Source: Actinomycetota bacterium
GTDB lineage: Bacteria > Actinomycetota > Acidimicrobiia > Acidimicrobiales > Aldehydirespiratoraceae
Direction: 5' to 3'
Length of the DNA stretch: 5,069 bases
NCBI GenBank assembly: GCA_012271125.1
Contig: JAAXHB010000227.1
Span: 1-5,069, forward strand
Below are positions 1 through 5,069 of the stretch, in pieces (position 1 is the stretch's first letter; every line of letters begins with the position of its first letter). Under the pieces are notes generated by a model. It searched no databases. It saw nothing but the letters and a program-made list of their open reading frames with translations, and was not told the origin of the DNA. Position numbers and translations under genes: made by a program.

Positions 1-848
1 GCTTGTTCAATGTAGGAATTAACGGCCGCGGCGAGCGCGTTTTCCGTAATTTTGAACGCGCGCCCCGGCGAGCCTGGATCATTTGCTAGACGCCGAAGGG
101 TGATGGTGTTTCCACCGGTCTGGAGTCGGCACACATAATCGAGCACAGCAAAGACCAGTATGGCAGCCGGCAATGTTGGTTTTGCCCCTCGGTTGAACCG
201 AAATTTTCCATCGGTTTCTGAGCGGGTGAGCAAGCCGAGTTCTGCGAGTGGGCTATCAACAAGGTCTTCTATTGAGCCGCGGCGGCTGCGTTTGCTTGGG
301 GCGTAGGCATGTAGCAGCACGGCAATGTCTTTTTTAATGGACGACAGGCTTGGAGTGCGCCATTCGTCAACGTCGGCTACTGCTGTTGCTACCGCTTGAA
401 GGAGGTCGGATTCGTCAAACTCAACTACGTGGAAGTCATTGAACGCGAGCCACCATGCGGGGAGTTTGCAAGGTGGTGCGAGTAGCAGCCAGTGAAGGAG
501 CCATAGGGTGCCGGGGTCTTCCATGTGAGTGTCCCAGCCGTCGGTGTCAAATAGGGCGTGGCCGCGGAGGGTGGGGGCGACGCCTTTGCGTGGCTTGGTG
601 GCTGTCGGGTCGTCGTCGGCTGTGTCGTCAAGATTTGCAGCGTCGGTGATGAGCTTCGCGGCTAGTCCCCAGAAGCGGATAGATCGAACCATGTTTTTGC
701 CGACACCTAGCTGAATTGGGGCGTGCTCGGCGTTAAAAGCTTGCGGGTCACAAGCGGCTTCGGCGTATGCCTTTTTGAACCAGCCATAGCGAGGATGGAA
801 AGTTTCGTGACGAGAAAACGTCGGCTCGGCGGCGTCTACAAGGCGCAT
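1..848 (-). CDS. DUF4007 family protein, likely SspB-like phosphorothioation component (C-terminus off the left edge)
   Basis: The reading frame is open from the ATG at 848 to the window edge, giving 282 residues with no stop. Motifs that I recognise as DUF4007 are present in order: SRHETFHPRYGWFKKAY (residues 12-28), LGVGKNMVRSIRFWGLA (47-63), then DGWDTHMEDPGTLWLLHW (103-120). DUF4007 proteins are about 300 residues and occur in DNA phosphorothioation clusters; from memory the DNA-nicking subunit SspB of SspABCD belongs here, and this is family knowledge, not something visible in the sequence. The start is fixed by an in-frame TGA at 852-854 just upstream. It begins 10 bp after the cysteine desulfurase stop with no clear Shine-Dalgarno beyond a GTGGGATGA stretch, so translation is probably coupled. 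Residues 72-89 form a charged, Asp-rich then basic linker, and 184-190 are basic (SKRSRRG). No catalytic residues can be assigned. The family call is firm; the exact subtype (Ssp or a Dnd variant) is less so. Confidence 0.85.
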   Translation of the reverse strand, partial: MRLVDAAEPTFSRHETFHPRYGWFKKAYAEAACDPQAFNAEHAPIQLGVGKNMVRSIRFWGLAAKLITDAANLDDTADDDPTATKPRKGVAPTLRGHALFDTDGWDTHMEDPGTLWLLHWLLLAPPCKLPAWWLAFNDFHVVEFDESDLLQAVATAVADVDEWRTPSLSSIKKDIAVLLHAYAPSKRSRRGSIEDLVDSPLAELGLLTRSETDGKFRFNRGAKPTLPAAILVFAVLDYVCRLQTGGNTITLRRLANDPGSPGRAFKITENALAAAVNSYIEQ

Positions 849-858
849 TAGTCAGTAA

Positions 859-2127
859 TCATCCCACAGGCACGAGTTCGCGTTGTTCAACCGTGCGCTC
901 TGTCGTGGCAGGCGTCGTTGTGGTTTGCCATTCATGGTGCTCGCCATCAGACGTGTTTGGCTTGTTGTAGTCGTCGTTGAGGGAGCGCACATGGGTTACG
1001 GCTTCCACTGTGCGTTCGATAGCGGTTTCTATGTCTTCGGGGGTGGTGAAGCGACCCAGGCTGAAGCGAACTGATTCGCTAGCGGCTTCATCGGATAAGC
1101 CCATTGCCAGCAGCACCTGTGATGGCTCGATCACGCCTGCGCTGCAAGCACTACCAGTTGACACAGCCACCGGATCCATGTTGGAGACGACGGCATCTGA
1201 GTTAGCACCAGAGAAGTGGAGGTTGGCGGTGTTTGGTAGGCGTTTGGTGACGTCGCCGTTTTGGGTCACATCGGGTAGGCGGCGTTGAATTTCGGTGACA
1301 AGGTGGTCGCGCATAGGAGCTATTCGGTCGGCGTCTTTGCCATGTTCTTCGCAAGCGAGCTCTGCAGCAAATCCAAGCCCGACGGCACCTGCAACGTTCA
1401 TCGAGCCGGAGCGCAGACCTTGTTCTTGGCCTCCGCCATGAGTTTGGGGTGTGAGGTGCTTAAGGCTTTGGGATGTGCCGACGAGGGCACCCACGCCTTG
1501 GGGTCCATAAATCTTGTGCGCGCTGATTGATGTGAGATCAACTCCAGCACTTTCTGCGTCGAAGTAGCTGCGGCCAACCATCTGAGTGGCGTCGCAGTGC
1601 ATCAAAGAGCCGTGCTCGTGTGCGAGGTCAGCTATCTCTGCAATGGGGTTGAGAATGCCGGTCTCGCTGTTGGCAGCCATTACTGAAACCATCAGCACGT
1701 CATCTCGGAGAAGTGACTTAAGTTCATCTATGTCAGTAAACCCGAGGGGTGTGACACTAATCCGGTCGACTTGGCAGATTCCGTTGATTTCAAGCCATTC
1801 AGCAACTCGTCGGATCGATGCGTGTTCCACGGCGGAGATAAGTATTCGTGAGCGTTGTGGAGGGGCTGTTTCGGTGATTCCTTTGAGCGCGAGGTTGTTG
1901 GCTTCGGTTGCTCCAGAGGTGAAGATGACGTTGCCGGGGCGGGCTCCGACTAGGGCTGCAACTTGTTCTCGAGCCTTGTCGACGGCGACTGTTTGGAAGC
2001 GTCCGAAGCGGTGAGAGGAGGCGGCGTTACCAACAGCGTCGGTGAGGGCAGGCAGCATTGCCTCGGCAACCCGCGGGTCAAGCGGTGCCGATGCGTTGTA
2101 GTCCAGATAGACGGCGTCGTATGCCAT
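859..2127 (-). CDS. Cysteine desulfurase, DndA/SspA/IscS type
   Basis: This is a PLP enzyme that removes sulfur from L-cysteine as an enzyme-bound persulfide. The 422-residue product shows the whole class V fold-type I signature: YLDYNASAP at 7-15, SGATEANN at 71-78, the ring-stacking His102, Asp179 and Gln182 contacting the PLP ring, SAHKIYGPQG at 202-211 with Lys205 as the Schiff-base lysine, RSGS at 239-242, and the persulfide cysteine Cys328 in STGSACSAG, the group I (NifS/IscS) loop. The start is set by an in-frame TAG at 2149-2151 and by the conserved N-terminus beginning at residue 7. No Shine-Dalgarno lies close to the ATG. A 40-residue Thr/Glu-rich tail (about 383-422) extends past the usual 380-residue end. 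Its adjacency to a DUF4007 gene 10 bp downstream makes a phosphorothioation role (SspA or DndA) more likely than housekeeping Fe-S assembly; no iscU, iscR or sufU is seen. The enzyme class is certain and the pathway is inferred. Confidence 0.93.
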   Translation of the reverse strand: MAYDAVYLDYNASAPLDPRVAEAMLPALTDAVGNAASSHRFGRFQTVAVDKAREQVAALVGARPGNVIFTSGATEANNLALKGITETAPPQRSRILISAVEHASIRRVAEWLEINGICQVDRISVTPLGFTDIDELKSLLRDDVLMVSVMAANSETGILNPIAEIADLAHEHGSLMHCDATQMVGRSYFDAESAGVDLTSISAHKIYGPQGVGALVGTSQSLKHLTPQTHGGGQEQGLRSGSMNVAGAVGLGFAAELACEEHGKDADRIAPMRDHLVTEIQRRLPDVTQNGDVTKRLPNTANLHFSGANSDAVVSNMDPVAVSTGSACSAGVIEPSQVLLAMGLSDEAASESVRFSLGRFTTPEDIETAIERTVEAVTHVRSLNDDYNKPNTSDGEHHEWQTTTTPATTERTVEQRELVPVG

Positions 2128-2134
2128 ATGCGTG

Positions 2135-2140
2135 ACATTA
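2135..2140 (-). promoter_or_regulatory. Candidate -10 element (TAATGT) for a leaderless cysteine desulfurase transcript
   Basis: Read on the minus strand, TAATGT fits the TANNNT pattern of actinobacterial -10 hexamers and ends 7 nt before the ATG at 2127. That spacing would put the transcript start on or next to the A of the start codon. It would explain why no ribosome binding site lies in front of the gene. I find no good -35 hexamer at 16-18 bp, so the call rests on position and the lack of a Shine-Dalgarno. Confidence 0.3.
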
Positions 2141-2227
2141 GAGCAGACCTATGACACCAATCTGGGATACCTCCGACAAATTGTGAGCATGTCAGACCCG
2201 CCATACGTACAAAACTTTCAAAATCTT

Positions 2228-2247
2228 GCACATCTCGTGCTAGAGAT
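2228..2247. promoter_or_regulatory. Overlapping short inverted repeats, possible operator
   Basis: Two small palindromes interlock here: GCAC-N5-GTGC (2228-2240) and ATCTC-N6-GAGAT (2232-2247), with a further GCAC at 2252-2255. They lie about 100 bp upstream of the desulfurase start, where a repressor could act. Arms of 4-5 bp are expected by chance fairly often, so this is only a candidate site. Confidence 0.2.
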
Positions 2248-2303
2248 ATGAGCACATAGCGGACTTAAGAGCATTTTCAATAGTTCAGGGCTAGTCGATG
2301 AGC

Positions 2304-2321
2304 AAAAAGTTTGGGGCAAAC
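2304..2321 (-). terminator. Weak rho-independent terminator-like hairpin after the endonuclease gene
   Basis: On the minus strand, 15 nt past the endonuclease stop, GTTTG-CCC-CAAAC forms a perfect 5-bp stem with a 3-nt loop, followed at once by a run of five T. The stem is short and AT-rich, so termination would be partial at best. It fits a break between the restriction-modification pair and the desulfurase operon. Confidence 0.4.
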
Positions 2322-2336
2322 ATGCTATATGTCAAG

Positions 2337-2924
2337 TTAAATTATCATCTCGTCTCCTAATTCGACAAGAGAGATCGGCACCTTCCACCAGACCTGCCAA
2401 CTCATTTTTGGAACTAATTCAAAGTCAACTCCTTTGCCGTTCGTCTGGCACCACTTAGATCCTTGCTGATTCCACCCATCAGCCCTTAATCCTCGCAGCA
2501 CGGATGAATCAATGTAAGCAAACCTGTAAACGTGTTGTCTTCCCTGTTTATTGTTTAGCTGGCGGTATGGCACTGACAACATTTGAAAATCTCTAAGATT
2601 AAGAGAGTCTGTAATCTTTATTATGTCACCATCAAATCGGGTATGGCGATTGCCAGATAGCGTTAGACGGTCTTTAGCTCGCTTTCCAGACTTTATTTGC
2701 AGGTAATGATAATCTCCGTTGACCCGCACTGTGATGTCAGCATCTGGATCGTGACCAGTTTCTTTCCAAAACGCATGGTGCTGAGCTTGATTGTCTGACT
2801 GAATAGCTCGAAATATGAGTTCTTCAAGTTGCCATCCCGAGCAACGGCTGGCCGAGAAGAGTTTGTGGAACTCCTCAAGACCACGACGAAAAGTCTGTTC
2901 CATTCGCGGTGTAAGCCTGTACAT
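2337..2924 (-). CDS. Putative type II restriction endonuclease, PD-(D/E)XK-like fold
   Basis: A 195-residue protein that I do not recognise to a named enzyme. A PD-(D/E)XK-like core is visible: DPDADITV (59-66) with Asp63 as candidate metal ligand, then YLQIKSGK (74-81), where Gln76-x-Lys78 takes the place of the usual (D/E)-x-K, and an upstream acidic helix GWQLEELI (30-37). A conserved-looking block LSGNRHTRFDGDII follows at 89-102. The start chosen is the ATG at 2924, whose A is the last base of the methyltransferase stop (TGATG overlap), with a strong AGGAG 7 nt upstream inside the methyltransferase gene. A GTG at 2951 is in frame but would place that AGGAG inside the coding region. The one-base overlap with a DNA methyltransferase is the main support for its being the cognate nuclease. 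The coding stretch is noticeably AT-richer than its neighbours; the 60 bases from 2581 contain only about 30% G+C. The target site cannot be predicted. Confidence 0.7.
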   Translation of the reverse strand: MYRLTPRMEQTFRRGLEEFHKLFSASRCSGWQLEELIFRAIQSDNQAQHHAFWKETGHDPDADITVRVNGDYHYLQIKSGKRAKDRLTLSGNRHTRFDGDIIKITDSLNLRDFQMLSVPYRQLNNKQGRQHVYRFAYIDSSVLRGLRADGWNQQGSKWCQTNGKGVDFELVPKMSWQVWWKVPISLVELGDEMII

Positions 2925-3964
2925 CACGCGTCTCCTGTCGCAGTAAGCCACTTTTGTGAAAACTCGACAAATTCAGGGTTTAGCTCTATGCCAACGAACG
3001 GTACTCCTAGTTTTTGTGCGACAACGCACTCTGATCCTGACCCTGTGAATGGCACGAGTAACCGCCCACTTGAACCTTGGATTCTTGATGCCAATAGTCG
3101 CTCAGTGAGAGCTGACGGTTTTTGTGTTGGATGTTTGAGAACGTTACAGCTGCGGTGGTGCGTTAGCTCAGATGGTGGGAATACTTGGCGGTCGTGTGAT
3201 ATGCACATAAACCAGCGTTCAGTTCGTCCTGCCCCTCCGGCTAGAGCTGGAATTTTCAATACATCTCGAGGTAAAGCACCGTTGGCGTGAGCTTGATAGG
3301 TTGAATCGGCATCGTCTTTACTGAAGCGTCCAGTAGTTTGCTTCCGTTTTTTTCCTGCAGAGTTACGAAGAAAGTTCTGGGTGTAGGGCTCTCGTATATC
3401 ATCAACGTGGAGTTTGGGTTTCTCGTTATTCCAAAGGGCGAGTATTGATTCGTGCGAGCGTTGCCAGAACTTTGAGGTTGGAACGGTCTTGTTGGTGTAG
3501 TGCCATACCAACCAGCGTTGTTGATCTAATGGATAGTTCACTGCAACATGAGCCAAAATTTCCGTGAATCCGTAGATGTAAAGAATTCCATCCCTGCTCA
3601 ACAGACTGAGAGTTAGGTCAATCCAGTCTCGGGACCATTTCACGTATTCCTCTAGAGGCAAATCGTCGTTGTTGTTGCCGAAGTCCTTGCCGATGTTGTA
3701 CGGGGGATCAGCTATACATACATCAAAAATCTCTTTGCTGTCCGCTAGGAAACCGAGAATATTCAAAACATCCCCATTGAACAGCCTGGACCCGGTGCAG
3801 GAGGTATAGCTGGGCATTGGCTCCAAACAAGGTTCGGGGCCAGTGGGTGAGCTATGTGATCGTGGCCTCAAGCGTCCCCACTCTTTGCTCGTCGGTCGCA
3901 CCGTCGGCCTTGGCCCGGTGAAACCATCGGTCACACACTGTAGTTGAAGTTCTTGTTGTCGCAT
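2924..3964 (-). CDS. Site-specific DNA amino-methyltransferase, beta class (probably adenine-N6)
   Basis: This enzyme transfers a methyl group from S-adenosylmethionine to the exocyclic amine of a base, shielding host DNA from the neighbouring nuclease. The motif order is catalytic first and cofactor last, the beta arrangement: DPPYN at 86-90 (motif IV), a variable target-recognition stretch at roughly 155-270, HPTQKP at 278-283, then PFTGSGS at 305-311 (motif I) and GIELNPEF at 325-332. DPPY points to adenine-N6, though DPPY alone does not exclude cytosine-N4. The usual Asp before PFxGxG is Val304 here. I start at the ATG at 3964 because GAGGA lies at proper spacing before it, giving 346 residues; a TTG at 3991 lacks such a site. 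Residues 1-49, rich in Arg and Pro, precede the normal family N-terminus, so the internal ATG at 3817 (GGAG only 3 nt upstream) remains an alternative. It is followed by the endonuclease with a one-base overlap. Confidence 0.9.
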   Translation of the reverse strand: MRQQELQLQCVTDGFTGPRPTVRPTSKEWGRLRPRSHSSPTGPEPCLEPMPSYTSCTGSRLFNGDVLNILGFLADSKEIFDVCIADPPYNIGKDFGNNNDDLPLEEYVKWSRDWIDLTLSLLSRDGILYIYGFTEILAHVAVNYPLDQQRWLVWHYTNKTVPTSKFWQRSHESILALWNNEKPKLHVDDIREPYTQNFLRNSAGKKRKQTTGRFSKDDADSTYQAHANGALPRDVLKIPALAGGAGRTERWFMCISHDRQVFPPSELTHHRSCNVLKHPTQKPSALTERLLASRIQGSSGRLLVPFTGSGSECVVAQKLGVPFVGIELNPEFVEFSQKWLTATGDA

Positions 3965-3968
3965 GGTT

Positions 3969-3996
3969 CCTCGTTCCGTCGGGTGAGTCAACGAGG
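3969..3996 (-). promoter_or_regulatory. mRNA hairpin that could hide the methyltransferase ribosome binding site
   Basis: On the minus strand CCTCGTT (3996-3990), 14 nt, then AACGAGG (3975-3969) form a perfect 7-bp inverted repeat. The downstream arm contains the GAGG Shine-Dalgarno of the methyltransferase, four bases before its ATG at 3964. If folded in the RNA, the stem would occlude ribosome entry. The same element may instead be read as a DNA operator. Confidence 0.4.
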
Positions 3997-4034
3997 TTAG
4001 ATATGGGGTATGACACAGGCCCTAGAAACCTCGT
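3969..4034. repeat. Three CCTCGT half-sites in the divergent intergenic region
   Basis: CCTCGT occurs on the plus strand at 3969-3974 and 4029-4034 and inverted at 3991-3996. The second and third copies extend to an 8-bp inverted pair, ACGAGGTT (3991-3998) and AACCTCGT (4027-4034), 28 bp apart. They sit between the divergent methyltransferase and plus-strand genes, a natural place for a regulator to bind. No controller (C) protein gene is visible in the window, so any binder is unknown. Confidence 0.35.
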
Positions 4035-4088
4035 GCAGTAGGTCTTAGAGCGTCAAGGTGAGATGGTGGGTGGGTAGGTTCTGGAGGG

Positions 4089-4556
4089 ATGGGGCGGGGG
4101 CGTTCAGGGGTTATCAGGATTAAGTGGCTTGGGGGAGAAACCAGCGCCAAGTGGCAGTCAGACCCTCGCGCAGACCCTCGCGCAGGCTCTCGCGCTCCCA
4201 AGCAGAAATCGCGCGTTCCTAAGAGCAACTCTCGCGCTCCCAAGCAGAAGCGGGCACGGAAAGACGACTTGGTATCTGTGGCTCCAGAGGATCTGATTGC
4301 AGCGGTTCGGGTGTTGGCGGGGGAGATTATTTACTTGACGGCGACTCCGGAGATCGCCGAAGCTGCGCACGAACTTTTGACTGCTACCGACTGGGAAGAG
4401 ATAGCTAACTTGAGCTCCGAAATCCTTGACTGGATTCCCTGCGATCCGTTTGCTTACTCTGGAGTCATAAGCGGCTGCGAGGATGAAATCGAGGATCGCG
4501 CTGAGCAAATTCTCAAGCTCGCAAAGGGGCTCTTTGAGATTGAGCAACGTGAGTGA
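4089..4556 (+). CDS. Hypothetical protein with basic repeat N-terminus and acidic helical C-terminus
   Basis: I do not recognise this 155-residue product. It splits in two. Residues 24-58 are strongly basic and built from repeats: DPRA twice, then the heptads SRAPKQK, SRVPKSN and SRAPKQK. Residues 62-155 are acidic and look alpha-helical (for example PEIAEAAHELL and EDEIEDRAEQILKLAKGLFEIEQ), with no signal peptide or membrane segment. The ATG at 4089 has GGAGG directly in front but with only one base of spacing, so a later start such as TTG 4269, just before the helical part, is possible and would drop the repeats. The stop lies 7 bp before the amidase ATG, which suggests cotranscription and supports a real gene. 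It does not resemble GatC, so the pair should not be read as GatCA. A long minus-strand frame overlaps it, so the coding direction is probable rather than certain. Confidence 0.55.
   Translation: MGRGRSGVIRIKWLGGETSAKWQSDPRADPRAGSRAPKQKSRVPKSNSRAPKQKRARKDDLVSVAPEDLIAAVRVLAGEIIYLTATPEIAEAAHELLTATDWEEIANLSSEILDWIPCDPFAYSGVISGCEDEIEDRAEQILKLAKGLFEIEQRE
4161..4249 (+). repeat. Two nested tandem repeats (12 bp and 21 bp) in the hypothetical gene
   Basis: GACCCTCGCGCA is repeated exactly at 4161-4172 and 4173-4184, with a degenerate third unit at 4185-4196. It runs into a 21-bp repeat: 4187-4207 and 4229-4249 are identical, and 4208-4228 between them matches at 14 of 21 positions. Both unit lengths are multiples of three, so copy changes keep the frame. 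All units share a TCGCG core. Confidence 0.85.
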
Positions 4557-4563
4557 GAGGGAG

Positions 4564-5069
4564 ATGAGTTTGGACTTTCTAGAGCTGGGTGTTGAGGGGT
4601 TGGCACGGAAGGTGCGGACACGGGAGGTGAGTGCGGTTGAGGTGACTGAGCACGCGCTTGGGCAAATCGAAACACTGAATCCAAAAATCAATGCGTTCGT
4701 GTCCGTCGACGCTGATGGGGCGAGGGCGCAGGCTAAGACGATTGATAAGCGGCTCGACGCGGGGGAAGGGCGAGATGGGTCGGGCAACGAAGATTCTGGC
4801 AGGAGTGACGGAAGTTTGCCTTTGGCGGGGGTGCCGATAGGGGTCAAAGACCTAGCGGATGCTGCCGGCTTTGTCACCACAAAGGGAGCGATGCACCTTA
4901 AAGACACGGCACCGGCAACTCAGGATTCAACAGAGGTAGCGAGGCTGCGCGCAGCAGGATGCGTCGTTATAGGCAAGACAAACACTCCTGAATTCGGATG
5001 TATGGGCGACACCTATAACCCGCTGTTTGGGGTTACCTCAAATCCGTGGAACCTTGAGCGGTCACCAGG
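4564..5069 (+). CDS. Amidase signature family hydrolase (C-terminus off the right edge)
   Basis: The frame is open from ATG 4564 to the right edge, giving 168 full codons and the start of a glycine codon. The N-terminal half of an amidase-signature enzyme is clear: LPLAGVPIGVKDL at 85-97 with the catalytic Lys95, GKTNTPEFG at 137-145, and NPLFGVTSNPWNLERSPG at 152-169, which runs straight into where the Gly/Ser-rich signature with both catalytic serines should begin. The family hydrolyses amide bonds with a Ser-cisSer-Lys triad. A purine-rich GAGAGGGAG abuts the ATG as ribosome binding site. Residues 66-84 are a Gly/Asp/Ser-rich insert between two conserved blocks, probably a surface loop. 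Substrate cannot be assigned; nothing specifically marks it as GatA. It is likely cotranscribed with the hypothetical gene 7 bp upstream and has no evident link to the defence genes. Confidence 0.9.
   Translation, partial: MSLDFLELGVEGLARKVRTREVSAVEVTEHALGQIETLNPKINAFVSVDADGARAQAKTIDKRLDAGEGRDGSGNEDSGRSDGSLPLAGVPIGVKDLADAAGFVTTKGAMHLKDTAPATQDSTEVARLRAAGCVVIGKTNTPEFGCMGDTYNPLFGVTSNPWNLERSP

Larger units (their letters stand above)
2128..2336. other. Intergenic gap between the restriction-modification pair and the phosphorothioation pair
   Basis: This 209-bp gap is the natural boundary between the two minus-strand modules. It holds a terminator-like hairpin just after the endonuclease stop, overlapping short inverted repeats around 2228-2247, an apparently unused GGAGG on the minus strand (2174-2170), and a possible -10 element close to the desulfurase ATG. 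It is AT-richer than the desulfurase gene. A minus-strand frame starting at GTG 2255 runs through it but continues out of frame into the desulfurase and looks like a shadow. Confidence 0.6.

Noticed and set aside
1586..2014. Plus-strand frame of 142 codons inside the desulfurase gene
   Set aside because: It is antisense to a fully conserved PLP enzyme and its product has no recognisable feature.
859..2127. Housekeeping IscS/NifS for Fe-S cluster assembly
   Set aside because: Sequence alone would allow it, but no Fe-S scaffold or regulator gene is near and the tightly linked gene is DUF4007.
1950..2255. Minus-strand frame starting at GTG 2255 that runs through the gap into the desulfurase
   Set aside because: Most of it is out of frame with the conserved desulfurase sequence and it shows no recognisable motif. 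A remnant gene in the first 40 codons cannot be excluded but has no support.
2330..2335. TTGACA on the minus strand right after the endonuclease stop, as a -35 box
   Set aside because: No -10-like hexamer lies 16-18 bp downstream, and the terminator-like hairpin follows directly.
2829..3290. Plus-strand frame of 153 codons across the methyltransferase-endonuclease junction
   Set aside because: It lies opposite methyltransferase motifs (HPTQKP, PFTGSGS), so the minus strand is the coding one.
4022..4243. Minus-strand frame of 73 codons in the divergent region
   Set aside because: Its sequence is a translation of the tandem repeats and GC-rich spacer, with no domain or good ribosome site.
4158..4907. 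Long minus-strand frame (about 249 codons) opposite the hypothetical and amidase genes
   Set aside because: It covers the start of a clearly recognisable amidase on the plus strand, and its translation is Ser/Pro/Leu-rich with no domain, as expected for an antisense shadow.
4089..5069. gatC-gatA pair of the tRNA amidotransferase
   Set aside because: The upstream protein is longer than GatC, has a basic repeat N-terminus and shows no GatC-like sequence, and the amidase lacks a specific GatA mark.
1..5069. CRISPR array, tRNA, rRNA, insertion sequence or attachment site
   Set aside because: No spaced direct repeats, clover-leaf sequence, transposase motif or flanking duplication was seen; the only tandem repeats are the contiguous ones at 4161-4249.

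Overview
The window looks like a defence-type accessory locus in a moderately GC-rich bacterium, most likely an actinobacterium. The support for that is indirect: many GTG/TTG/CGC-rich codons, a possible leaderless start on one gene, and protein families common in Corynebacteriales and relatives. A Corynebacterium-like host is a guess, and no rRNA, tRNA or lineage marker is present to confirm it.

Four genes run right to left on the minus strand, in the order of transcription: a beta-class amino-methyltransferase (3964-2924), a small PD-(D/E)XK-like restriction endonuclease that starts in the methyltransferase stop codon (2924-2337), a weak terminator-like hairpin and a 209-bp gap, a DndA/SspA/IscS-type cysteine desulfurase (2127-859), and a DUF4007 protein that runs off the left edge (848-1). 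The first pair is a type II restriction-modification system. The second pair is the start of a DNA phosphorothioation system, most like SspA-SspB: a cysteine desulfurase supplying sulfur, followed by the DUF4007 partner. The remaining phosphorothioation genes (an ATPase and a PAPS-reductase-like protein) would be expected beyond the left edge.

On the plus strand, diverging from the methyltransferase across a 124-bp region with repeated CCTCGT half-sites, are a hypothetical protein with a repeat-built basic N-terminus (4089-4556) and, 7 bp behind it, the first 169 residues of an amidase-signature hydrolase (4564 to the right edge). These two look like chromosomal neighbours outside the defence block, although the hypothetical gene could belong to either side.

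The joint picture is two DNA self-marking systems, base methylation and backbone sulfur, placed head to tail on one strand. The endonuclease stretch is visibly more AT-rich than the desulfurase and the amidase, which suggests the modules had separate histories. Whether they work together cannot be told from the sequence.
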